DNA of 64,000 bases from Shimia_B sp038527375. Lineage in GTDB: Bacteria; Pseudomonadota; Alphaproteobacteria; Rhodobacterales; Rhodobacteraceae. The stretch covers positions 1 through 64,000 of the forward strand of contig JBCBFU010000012.1 in the NCBI GenBank assembly GCA_038527375.1. The letters run 5' to 3'. Below are positions 19,406-26,618 of this stretch, one piece after another; position 1 is the stretch's first letter; each line of letters opens with the position of its first letter. Under the pieces are notes generated by a model. That model saw only the letters and a list, made by a program, of their open reading frames with translations. It did no database searches and was not told where the DNA came from. Both the position numbers and the translations under genes were made by a program.

Positions 19406-19669
19406 ATGAGTGTTGCGACCAAAATCTGCGAAATCATTGCCGAACAGGCCATGCTTGACGTCGAGGACGTGCAGCCACAAAGCACGCTCGAGGATTTGGG
19501 CATCGACTCCCTGGGCCTGGTCGAGAGCATCTTTGCCATCGAAGAGGCCTTCGATATCCAAGTGCCCTTCAACGCGAATGAACCCGATCAAAGCGATTTC
19601 GACATCTCGTCGGTGCAGGCCATTATCACAGCGGTCGAAGGCCTGATTGCAGATCAGAAATCTGCATGA
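19406..19669 (+). CDS. Acyl carrier protein (dedicated, AcpXL/ACP-like)
   Basis: An 87-residue phosphopantetheine-binding protein. The attachment site is Ser35 in LGIDSLGLVE, followed by the acidic helix SIFAIEEAFDIQVPF. It differs from housekeeping AcpP in the residues after DSL and in its DQSDFDISSVQAII tail, and is closer in style to specialised ACPs such as AcpXL. Start ATG at 19406 follows AAGGGA; a GTG at 19346 overlapping the lpxD stop would add 20 residues. It overlaps the ketoacyl synthase ATG by four bases. The likely role is carrying chains made for lipid A or a related lipid. Confidence 0.9.
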   Translation: MSVATKICEIIAEQAMLDVEDVQPQSTLEDLGIDSLGLVESIFAIEEAFDIQVPFNANEPDQSDFDISSVQAIITAVEGLIADQKSA

Positions 19670-20874
19670 AGCGCGTTGTCATCACCGGGGCAGGGACGAT
19701 CAACGCCCTTGGCCACGACGTGGCCGCCACGCTCGAGGCGATGCGCGAAGGGCGCTGTGGGATCGGGCCGCTCGATTTTCCCAATGTCGACCGCCTCCAG
19801 ATCAAGATCGGCGGGCAGGTGCGCGGCTATGACGAGGCCGAGCAATTCAACCGCCAGCAGATCGCGCTCTATGACCGGTTCACGCAATTCACGCTCCTGG
19901 CCGCGCGCGAGGCAATCGGTCAATCGGGTCTGACATTTGCGGGCGAACTGGCCGCGCGTGCGGGCGTCGTCCTTGGCACCGCAGCGGGCGGCATGAACAC
20001 GTGGGAAGACAACTATCGCGCTGTCTACGAAGAGGGGAAGAACCGTGTTCACCCCTTCGTCGTGCCGCGCCTGATGAACAATGCCGCAGCCAGCCACGTG
20101 TCGATGGAATACAACCTCAAGGGTCCGTCCTTCACGGTGTCGACGGCGTGTTCCTCTTCGAACCACGCGATGGGGCAGGCGTTCCATCTGATCCGCTCGG
20201 GCGCCTGCACCGCGATGATCACCGGCGGGGCCGAAGCGATGCTGACCTTTGGCGGGATCAAGGCGTGGGAAGGGCTGCGGGTGATGTCCCGCGATGCCTG
20301 CCGACCGTTCTCCGGCAACCGCAACGGCATGGTCCAGGGCGAAGGGGCAGGTGTCTTTGTGTTCGAAGACTATGACCACGCCCGCGCGCGTGGGGCTGAT
20401 ATCCTGGCCGAGGTGACGGGCTTTGCCATGACCTCGGACGCGGCCGACATTGTCATGCCCTCCGCGCAGGGTGCAGGCCGGGCAATTACCGGCGCGTTGC
20501 GCGATGCCCGGATGGATCCGACCGAAATTGGCTATATCAACGCCCACGGCACCGGCACTGCCGCCAACGACAAGACGGAATGCGCCGCAGTTGCGCATGA
20601 ATTCGGGGCTCACGCGGATCGGCTGATGATGTCGTCGACCAAGGCGATGCATGGCCATTGCATCGGGGCCACCGGCGCGGTGGAACTGCTCGCCTGCATC
20701 ATGGCGCTGCGCGACGGGGTGATCGCGCCCACTATCGGCTATGAGGAGCCCGACCCGGAGTGTGCGCTTGATATCGTGCCCAACGAGGCGCGCGAGGCCA
20801 AGGTGACGGGCGCGCTGTCCAATGCCTTTGCCTTTGGCGGGCTCAACGCCGTGCTGGCACTGCGCGCGGTCTGA
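19666..20874 (+). CDS. Beta-ketoacyl-ACP synthase (KAS II/FabF family)
   Basis: Claisen-condensing enzyme elongating acyl chains on ACP. In 402 residues it has the nucleophile Cys162 in STACSSSNHA, the catalytic histidines His294 (NAHGTGT) and His331 (MHGHCIGATGA), and the C-terminal glycine-rich SNAFAFGGLNAVL. Coupled to the small ACP by ATGA and directly downstream of lpxD, it is probably not the housekeeping FabF but a dedicated elongation enzyme, in the manner of the rhizobial acpXL clusters. Dehydratase and reductase partners are absent, so those would come from the general pathway. Confidence 0.9.
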   Translation: MKRVVITGAGTINALGHDVAATLEAMREGRCGIGPLDFPNVDRLQIKIGGQVRGYDEAEQFNRQQIALYDRFTQFTLLAAREAIGQSGLTFAGELAARAGVVLGTAAGGMNTWEDNYRAVYEEGKNRVHPFVVPRLMNNAAASHVSMEYNLKGPSFTVSTACSSSNHAMGQAFHLIRSGACTAMITGGAEAMLTFGGIKAWEGLRVMSRDACRPFSGNRNGMVQGEGAGVFVFEDYDHARARGADILAEVTGFAMTSDAADIVMPSAQGAGRAITGALRDARMDPTEIGYINAHGTGTAANDKTECAAVAHEFGAHADRLMMSSTKAMHGHCIGATGAVELLACIMALRDGVIAPTIGYEEPDPECALDIVPNEAREAKVTGALSNAFAFGGLNAVLALRAV

Positions 20875-20883
20875 CGGGACGGA

Positions 20884-20900
20884 CACCCCGATACGGGGTG
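20884..20900. terminator. Possible terminator hairpin between convergent genes
   Basis: CACCCCG-ATA-CGGGGTG is a perfect 7-bp stem ten bases after the ketoacyl synthase stop and 30 bases from the end of the convergent IalB gene. There is no T-run on either strand, so it is at best a Rho-assisted or bidirectional stop. Confidence 0.4.
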
Positions 20901-20930
20901 CCGCATCTCGCCATCATACCTTCTTAGACG

Positions 20931-21515
20931 TCAGTTCGCGGCCAAGCTGTCATAGGCTGCGGTAAAGCCCGTCAGAGACATCGGCAGGGCCACCTTTTGC
21001 CCGTTGGCGCCCGCCGGTGCGATGGTGATACGCCCTTCTGCGCCGCGCTTCATCGACGCGATGTCGTCTGCGGTGAAACCGACGCGCGACACACATCCGA
21101 CCTGGGTGCAGAAGGTGAACGGATACCGGCGTGGATTGCCGCTATCGATCTGCAGCGTGATCTGCTCGGTCAGCAAGGTGCCCAGCGGCGTCACGATATT
21201 GCCGCCCGCCACGGCCTGACCTTGGCCTTGCAGCTGTGCCATGGAAATCTCGGCCACAGAATTGCCATCGCCATCAAACAGCAGCTGGTAGATTTGACAG
21301 GGATCGTTGCCGTCCTCGGTCGCGATGCATTTAACTTCCCAGTCGTCATAGGTTTCCTTGAGGTATTCCTGACCCACGATACGCCCTTCAACGACGGTCT
21401 CGCCGAGAGAGAGGCCATCGGTGGCAGGTGCAGGTTGCTCGGCCTCTTGGGCAATTGCTTGTGCGGCCAGCAAACAGGCCGCAAGGATCGTTCCGCTCTT
21501 TAGCGCGTTGAACAT
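20931..21515 (-). CDS. Invasion-associated locus B (IalB) family protein
   Basis: A 194-residue exported protein with a signal peptide (MFNALKSGTILAACLLAAQAI, cut after AIAQ). The mature region carries the IalB features: DDWEVKCIATEDGNDPCQIYQLL, a Gly/Val-rich middle (TPLGTLLTEQITLQID), and PFTFCTQVGCVSRVGF, with four cysteines likely forming two disulfides. IalB proteins are periplasmic or outer-membrane-associated and widespread in alphaproteobacteria. Despite the name there is no implied virulence; the molecular function is unknown. It is transcribed towards the ketoacyl synthase from the structured 510-base intergenic region. Confidence 0.9.
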   Translation of the reverse strand: MFNALKSGTILAACLLAAQAIAQEAEQPAPATDGLSLGETVVEGRIVGQEYLKETYDDWEVKCIATEDGNDPCQIYQLLFDGDGNSVAEISMAQLQGQGQAVAGGNIVTPLGTLLTEQITLQIDSGNPRRYPFTFCTQVGCVSRVGFTADDIASMKRGAEGRITIAPAGANGQKVALPMSLTGFTAAYDSLAAN

Positions 21516-21660
21516 TCGACTTCCTTCCTAGGCTGGGGTTTCGTCCCCACGTTTCGGCTGGCCTACCATGTTGATACAGGGCTGTCAGCGTCATTTGGGG
21601 CGATGATGGGCGGGAATTTGCCGTTTGCCAAGCCGCCGACTAACCCGTTCACAAGACATG

Positions 21661-21689
21661 AAAAAAGGGCCGTGCTTGCGCAGACCCTT
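21661..21689 (-). terminator. Intrinsic terminator of the candidate small RNA
   Basis: Minus strand AAGGGTCTGC-GCAA-GCA(C)GGCCCTT followed by TTTT: a ten-pair stem with one G-T pair, one bulged C and a GNRA-type GCAA loop. The T-run is on the minus-strand side, so it ends a minus-strand transcript coming from the divergent intergenic region. Confidence 0.7.
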
Positions 21690-21731
21690 CTTCCACTTTT
21701 TTCTCTCCCCGTCGGACTGGCCGACTTATAG
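21661..21731 (-). ncRNA. Candidate small RNA, about 70 nt
   Basis: On the minus strand a promoter (TTGACG, 17 bases, TAGCGT) points at a short segment with no reading frame. This holds a 5' hairpin GTCGG-CCAGT-CCGAC (21725-21711), a purine-rich single-stranded stretch GGGGAGAGAAAAAAG, and an intrinsic terminator. Promoter, short body and terminator in the right order and spacing are what a trans-acting small RNA looks like. I do not recognise the family. It does not overlap a gene on either strand. Confidence 0.5.
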
Positions 21732-21736
21732 ACGTG

Positions 21737-21765
21737 ACGCTAGGTGCAGCGCCGTTCCACGTCAA
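21737..21765 (-). promoter_or_regulatory. Predicted sigma-70-type promoter for the candidate small RNA
   Basis: TTGACG (21765-21760), a 17-base spacer and TAGCGT (21742-21737) on the minus strand. The start would fall near 21730, just before the 5' hairpin. A transcript passing the terminator would also reach the IalB gene at 21515. Confidence 0.5.
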
Positions 21766-21780
21766 CCGGGTTTTTTGAAG

Positions 21781-21940
21781 GAATGCGGATCGCGCCACGG
21801 AAAGCCCCCGGAAAGCATTCGGGAAATCACCAGGGAAAGACGCCGCGGAGCGTCCCGGAGGACGCCCGCGGCCAGTCAGACAGGGAGGAAATGCCCGCGC
21901 ACCCCGGATTTTCGGGGACAGCGAGCGCCCGCAGACTGGC
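21781..21940. other. Stem-loop-rich intergenic block, possible structured RNA or leader
   Basis: The 510 bases between IalB and the HerA-like gene hold no supportable gene but a dense run of inverted repeats. These are GAATGC...GCATTC (21781-21820), CCGCGG-A-GCGTC-loop-GACGC-CCGCGG (21843-21871, an 11-pair hairpin), and GCCAGTC...GACTGGC (21871-21940) enclosing CCCCG-GATTTT-CGGGG (21902-21917). Several GGAAA/GGGAAA motifs lie between them. It could be the 5' leader of the HerA-like gene or an independent RNA on either strand. It does not match RNase P, tmRNA, SRP or 6S RNA motifs that I know. Confidence 0.4.
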
Positions 21941-22025
21941 AGCCATTGGTTAAGGATGTATGGTGGCCGCGAACGCCGGAGGCACAACCGGCGCAACGGA
22001 TGACCATCGGGGGGACATGATTGCG

Positions 22026-23567
22026 ATGACTGAGGGACTTTTCATCGGCGGTGGCGGCGAAGGCTACGGGGACAAACAGCTCCTGACGCTGAAATACGCC
22101 AACCGTCACGGTCTGGTTGCCGGGGCGACCGGCACCGGAAAAACCGTGACGCTTCAAATCCTTGCCGAAGGGTTCTCAAACGCAGGCGTGCCGGTGTTTC
22201 TGTCTGATGTGAAGGGCGATCTGTCGGGGCTGGCCAAGGCCGGCTCGGCAGAGTTCAAGCTGCACGACGCCTTCACCAGCCGCGCGCAGACCATCGGGTT
22301 CGACGACTACACGTATCACGCGACCCCCGTCACGTTCTGGGACCTGTTCGGGGAAAAGGGCCACCCGGTGCGCACCACCGTGGCCGAGATGGGGCCGCTC
22401 CTCCTCGCCCGCCTGATGGACCTGAGCGAGGCGCAGGAAGGCATCTTGAACATCGCCTTCCGTGTCTCCGATGAAGAGGGGCTGCCGCTTCTCGATCTCA
22501 AGGATTTGCAGGCGCTGTTGGTCTGGGTCGGTGAAAACCGCGCGGATCTGTCCCTGCGCTACGGCAATATTTCGACCGCGTCCGTTGGGGCGATCCAGCG
22601 GCGGTTGCTCGTGCTGGAAAATCAGGGCGGGGCCAAGCTCTTTGGCGAACCCGCGCTTGAACTGGCGGATATGATGCGCACCGACACAGACGGGCGCGGG
22701 CGCATCAACATTCTGGCCTCGGATCAACTCATGGCCTCGCCCCGGCTCTATGCCACGTTCCTGCTGTGGCTTTTGTCCGAACTGTTCGAGGAACTGCCCG
22801 AGGTCGGTGATCCCGACAAACCCAAGCTCGTGTTCTTCTTTGACGAGGCGCACCTGCTCTTTGACGGGGCGCCCAAGGCCTTGGTCGACAAGGTCGAACA
22901 GGTCGCGCGTCTGATCCGGTCCAAAGGCGTGGGCGTCTACTTCATCACGCAAAACCCCGATGACATCCCCGAGGATATTCTGGGTCAGTTGGGCAACCGG
23001 GTGCAGCACGCCCTGCGCGCGTTCACGGCGCGGGACAAAAAGGCCCTGCGCATGGCGGCAGAGACCTATCGCGAAAACCCGCGCTTCGACACCGAAGAGG
23101 CCATTCGCGAGGTCGGCGTGGGTGAGGCGGTGACCTCGATGCTGCAAAAGAAGGGCGTTCCCGGGATCGTGGAACGCACCCTGATCCGCCCGCCATCGTC
23201 GCAATTGGGTCCGATCACGGATGGCGAACGTGCCGATGTGATCGCCGCAAGCCCCATCGCTGGGAAATACGAGACCATCAAGGATCGCGAGAGCGCCTAT
23301 GAGGTGCTGAAATCCCGCGCTGCCAAAGCCGCGGCCGAGGCCGAAGCGGCAGAGGCCGCCGAAGAAGAGGCCGAGGCGCAAGAACGCGAATACAAGGCCG
23401 CCCGACGCTATTCCGGCACACGGGTGAGCCGATCCACCTCGCGCACGACCCGCAAGGGCAAATCGTTCGGGGAACAGTTGGGCGCCATGGTGACCAAGGA
23501 ACTGACCGGGACGACAGGGCGTCGGATCGTGCGGGGCGTGTTGGGCAACCTTTTCAAGGGGCGTTAA
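22026..23567 (+). CDS. HerA-like ATPase / DUF853 (YjgR family)
   Basis: A 513-residue P-loop ATPase of the HerA/FtsK superfamily. Walker A is GATGTGKTVT (about residue 30), DVKGDLSGL follows at about 55, Walker B is KLVFFFDEAHLLF, and a conserved GVGVYFITQNPDDIP stretch comes near residue 300. The C-terminal third is Ala/Glu-rich coiled coil, then basic (RVSRSTSRTTRKGKSFGE), as usual in the family. YjgR proteins are cytoplasmic with unproven function; a role in DNA processing is inferred from HerA. The start is uncertain: ATG at 22026 is ten bases after GGGGGA, while ATG at 22017 is too close to it. Confidence 0.85.
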   Translation: MTEGLFIGGGGEGYGDKQLLTLKYANRHGLVAGATGTGKTVTLQILAEGFSNAGVPVFLSDVKGDLSGLAKAGSAEFKLHDAFTSRAQTIGFDDYTYHATPVTFWDLFGEKGHPVRTTVAEMGPLLLARLMDLSEAQEGILNIAFRVSDEEGLPLLDLKDLQALLVWVGENRADLSLRYGNISTASVGAIQRRLLVLENQGGAKLFGEPALELADMMRTDTDGRGRINILASDQLMASPRLYATFLLWLLSELFEELPEVGDPDKPKLVFFFDEAHLLFDGAPKALVDKVEQVARLIRSKGVGVYFITQNPDDIPEDILGQLGNRVQHALRAFTARDKKALRMAAETYRENPRFDTEEAIREVGVGEAVTSMLQKKGVPGIVERTLIRPPSSQLGPITDGERADVIAASPIAGKYETIKDRESAYEVLKSRAAKAAAEAEAAEAAEEEAEAQEREYKAARRYSGTRVSRSTSRTTRKGKSFGEQLGAMVTKELTGTTGRRIVRGVLGNLFKGR

Positions 23568-23583
23568 GCACCGGGCGCGGGCG

Positions 23584-24378
23584 ATGCAAAAGATCGTCAT
23601 CCACGCCGGGTTCCACAAAACCGCGACCACCACGGTTCAGCGATTTCTGGGGGCCAATCGGGACGCATTGCGCCCCATGGCCAAGGTCGTGCTGGCGTTC
23701 CAATTGCGGCACGCCACCGCCGCCGCCCATGTCATGAGCAACGCGCCATCGGCCGCACATCTGGCGGATTTCAGATCGGCGTTCGAGGATGTGCTGCGCG
23801 TGATGCCCCGCGACCGAAACATCATCCTGTCATCCGAGGATCTGATTGGCCGTGTCCCGGGGCGCGTCCCGGGCGACGCGTACCCGCAGGCGGAACACTT
23901 GGCCAAGGCAATGATGATGTCGATTTCGCGTGTCTTTTCAGATGAGTGTGAGGCGACCCTGATCCTTTCGCGCCGCGCGCCCGAAGACTGGATCGAAAGC
24001 GTGTGGTGGCAAAACCTGCGCAGTACGCGCATGACCCTGTCCCACGCAGCCTTTCGCGAGAGCATGGGCAGCGGTGATCCGCAACAGGGTGTGGTGGACC
24101 GGATGCAGGCGCATCTGGGGGCTGCGCGGGTTCAGGACTACGACATCGAACGCACGGCCTCGATCCCCGGTGGCGCGGCTTGGCCGCTCTTGCACATGAT
24201 CGACATCCCCGACGCGATCATTCGCGATTTGACGCCCGTGTCCCCGCAAAACAGGCGCACGGTTCAGGGGCTTGAGGATGTGTTTCTGGCGCTCAACCGC
24301 AGCGATCTGAGCAAGGCAGGCGTCATGAACGCCAAGACGCTGATCTTGCGCTCCGCCCGCAGGCAGGCCCCGGAATAA
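23584..24378 (+). CDS. Sulfotransferase-like P-loop protein
   Basis: A 264-residue protein opening MQKIVIHAGFHKTATTTVQ. The HxGxxKTATT P-loop is the 5'-PSB (PAPS-binding) loop typical of bacterial sulfotransferases, and the segment IILSSEDLIG followed by TLILSRRAPEDWIES fits the 3'-phosphate-binding strand-helix (Arg-Ser region) of that fold. Many such proteins in marine bacteria are of unknown acceptor specificity. It lies 16 bases after the HerA-like gene on the same strand, so it is probably co-transcribed, with no obvious functional link. No signal peptide. Confidence 0.75.
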   Translation: MQKIVIHAGFHKTATTTVQRFLGANRDALRPMAKVVLAFQLRHATAAAHVMSNAPSAAHLADFRSAFEDVLRVMPRDRNIILSSEDLIGRVPGRVPGDAYPQAEHLAKAMMMSISRVFSDECEATLILSRRAPEDWIESVWWQNLRSTRMTLSHAAFRESMGSGDPQQGVVDRMQAHLGAARVQDYDIERTASIPGGAAWPLLHMIDIPDAIIRDLTPVSPQNRRTVQGLEDVFLALNRSDLSKAGVMNAKTLILRSARRQAPE

Positions 24379-24384
24379 AGCAGA

Positions 24385-25671
24385 TTAAAGCGCGCGCACC
24401 TTGAGCTTGGTGATGCGGTTGGCCTCTTTCTCCATTACCTCAAAGCGGAAGCCGTGGAAGCTGAAGACCTGACCGGAGGTGGGGATCATCTGCGCCTCGT
24501 GAATGACCAGGCCAGCCACGGTGTTGGCTTCCTCATCGGGGAGGTTCCAGTCGTGGGCGCGGTTCAGATCGCGGATCGTCATGCTGCCATCCACCAGGAA
24601 ATGCCCGTCCGCCGTGGTGGCGACCTCATCCTCGTCGGTGTCAAACTCATCCGTGATCTCGCCCACGATCTCTTCGAGAATGTCTTCGAGCGTGAGCAGG
24701 CCCTGCAACGCGCCGTATTCATCCACCACCAGCGCAAAATGTGTCCGGCGGCGCAGAAACTCGCGCATCTGGTCGTCGAGCGTGGTCGTCTCGGGCACGA
24801 AATAGGGCTCCATCGCCACGTCGAGCACGTCAAGTTCCGAGGCGTCCGCGCGCACCATGCGGTCCATCGCGCGGGCGAGGTCTTTGGCGTGGATGACACC
24901 CACGATGTTTTCGGGATCATCCTTGAACAGCGGCAGGCGCGTGTGGCGCGAGGCCAGCGATAGCGACAGGATGTCTGTCGCAGGCAGGCTCGCATCAATC
25001 ATCTCGATGCCGGAGCGGTGCAGCATGATTTCTTCAACCGTGCGGTCACCCAGATCGAGCGCGCCGAGGATACGGTCGCGATCCTCCTTTTCGACCACGC
25101 CCTCCTGATGGCCCAGCGTCAGCGCCCCCGCGATCTCCTCGCGCACCGCGAGGATGTTGCTGTCTGGGTCGATCTGCACGCCGAAGATGCGCAACACGCC
25201 GCGCACAAGCACGCGCACGGCAGCCACGATGGGCGAGAACAGCCGCACCACAACCCCAATGGGGCGCGCCACGATCGAGGCCGCAGTTTCCGCATTGGTG
25301 ATCGCATAGGTCTTGGGCAGCACCTCGGCAAAGATCAGCACGAGCAGCGTCATCACCAGCGTCGCAAAGGCCACACCGCTTTCCCCAAAGGCCCGCGTCA
25401 TCAGCGCAGTCGCCAAAGAGGTCGCAAGGATGTTTACGAGGTTATTGCCCAGCAGGACCGACCCGATCAGCCTCTCGTTATCCTCGGTGATCTGGAGCGC
25501 TTTTTCGGCCCCTTTCGATCCCTTGTCGGCTTGCGCGCGCAATTTCCCGCGCGAGGCCGCGGTCAACGCTGTCTCGGACCCCGAGAAGAACCCGGACAGG
25601 ACAAGAAGAAAAAGGATGGCCCCGGCGGTGAACCAAAAGGCGCTGTCAGCAAAAGCGGTTGGATCGTTCAT
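24385..25671 (-). CDS. CNNM/CorC (HlyC/CorC) family membrane protein with CBS domains
   Basis: A 428-residue protein. The N-terminal DUF21/CNNM transmembrane domain has about four hydrophobic segments (FWFTAGAILFLLVLSGFFSG, SVLLGNNLVNILATSLA, FATLVMTLLVLIFAEVLPKT). A CBS pair follows (EEIMLHRSGIEMID to VDEYGALQGLLTLEDILEEIVG), then a C-terminal CorC-HlyC domain (FLVDGSMTIRDLN). The family takes part in magnesium or cobalt homeostasis; the name hemolysin-like is historical. It precedes xerD on the opposite side of a 38-base gap and runs in the same direction, so read-through from xerD is possible. Confidence 0.93.
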   Translation of the reverse strand: MNDPTAFADSAFWFTAGAILFLLVLSGFFSGSETALTAASRGKLRAQADKGSKGAEKALQITEDNERLIGSVLLGNNLVNILATSLATALMTRAFGESGVAFATLVMTLLVLIFAEVLPKTYAITNAETAASIVARPIGVVVRLFSPIVAAVRVLVRGVLRIFGVQIDPDSNILAVREEIAGALTLGHQEGVVEKEDRDRILGALDLGDRTVEEIMLHRSGIEMIDASLPATDILSLSLASRHTRLPLFKDDPENIVGVIHAKDLARAMDRMVRADASELDVLDVAMEPYFVPETTTLDDQMREFLRRRTHFALVVDEYGALQGLLTLEDILEEIVGEITDEFDTDEDEVATTADGHFLVDGSMTIRDLNRAHDWNLPDEEANTVAGLVIHEAQMIPTSGQVFSFHGFRFEVMEKEANRITKLKVRAL

Positions 25672-25709
25672 AAGCGGGATATGCGGGCGGATCGCGCCGC
25701 TGGCAAGGT

Positions 25710-26618
25710 TTAGTCGTCCGCCAAGGGGTGATGTTCCATCACCAAGGCCCGCAACCGCTCCTCCAACACGTGGGTGTAGATTTCAGTCGTGGCTACATCC
25801 GCGTGCCCGAGCAGCACCTGGATGGAGCGCAGATCGGCCCCGTTGGCCAACAGATGCGTGGCGAAGGCATGGCGCAGGGTGTGGGGTGTGACTTTGGAGG
25901 GCGTTACCCCAGCCTGCACCGCGATCTCCTTGATCATCAGGTAAAACGCGTTGCGCGTCAGGTGGCCGGATGCCCCACGCGATGGGAACAGAAATTTGGA
26001 CGCCGGCCCGTCCTCGGCGTCCAGATGCGCGATCCAGTCGGCCAGCGCCGTGCGCGCGGGCGGGGACAGGGGCACCATGCGTTCCTTGCCGCCCTTGCCT
26101 TTGACCAGCAGCATCCGGGGGTCGCCGCGTGCGGCGCTGAGGGGGAGGCTGACCAATTCACTGACCCGCATGCCGGTCGCGTAGAGAACCTCCATCAGGC
26201 AGGTCGCGCGCAGGCGGGCGGGTGGGGTGCGCCCGTGGTCGCGGGCAGCCGCCAGCAGGGCATCGACCTCCTCGGTCGACAGGGTCTTTGGCAGGCGCTT
26301 GTCCCGGCCGGGTCCCCGGATTTGCAAAGCCGGGTTGTCGGTGCGCAGGCCCTCTTCGAACGCAAAGCGGAAAAGTTGGCGCAGGGAGGACAGCCGCCGC
26401 GCCCGGGTGGCCCGGGCAAGCCCTTGGGCCTCGCAATGGATCAGGTAATCCTCGATCTGGGCACGCGTCACGGTGGCGAACCCGGTGCCGTGATCGGCCA
26501 TCCAGTCTGCCGCTTGCTTCAAATCCCGGGCGTAGCCGGCTTGCGTGTTGGGGGAAGCATCGAGCTCTGCCGCCTGCGCGTCGATAAACGCGGAAATCCA
26601 GTGGATATCTGACGTCAT
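25710..26618 (-). CDS. xerD: XerD, site-specific tyrosine recombinase
   Basis: Resolves chromosome dimers at dif with XerC at the FtsK-positioned septum. The 302-residue protein has the SAM-like N-terminal DNA-binding domain (residues 1-90) and the tyrosine recombinase domain with Arg151 (YATGMRVSELV), Lys in the GKGGKER hairpin, His246/Arg249 (HTLRHAFATHLL), His272 (LLGHADV) and the nucleophile Tyr281 (TEIYTHV). Length and neighbours (aroK-aroB divergent nearby) are those of chromosomal XerD, not a phage integrase. Its start overlaps the end of the preceding gene by four bases. Confidence 0.95.
   Translation of the reverse strand: MTSDIHWISAFIDAQAAELDASPNTQAGYARDLKQAADWMADHGTGFATVTRAQIEDYLIHCEAQGLARATRARRLSSLRQLFRFAFEEGLRTDNPALQIRGPGRDKRLPKTLSTEEVDALLAAARDHGRTPPARLRATCLMEVLYATGMRVSELVSLPLSAARGDPRMLLVKGKGGKERMVPLSPPARTALADWIAHLDAEDGPASKFLFPSRGASGHLTRNAFYLMIKEIAVQAGVTPSKVTPHTLRHAFATHLLANGADLRSIQVLLGHADVATTEIYTHVLEERLRALVMEHHPLADD

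Noticed and set aside
25710..26618. Phage or island integrase
   Set aside because: The tyrosine recombinase is a standard XerD in length, motifs and neighbours; no attachment sites or phage genes are present.
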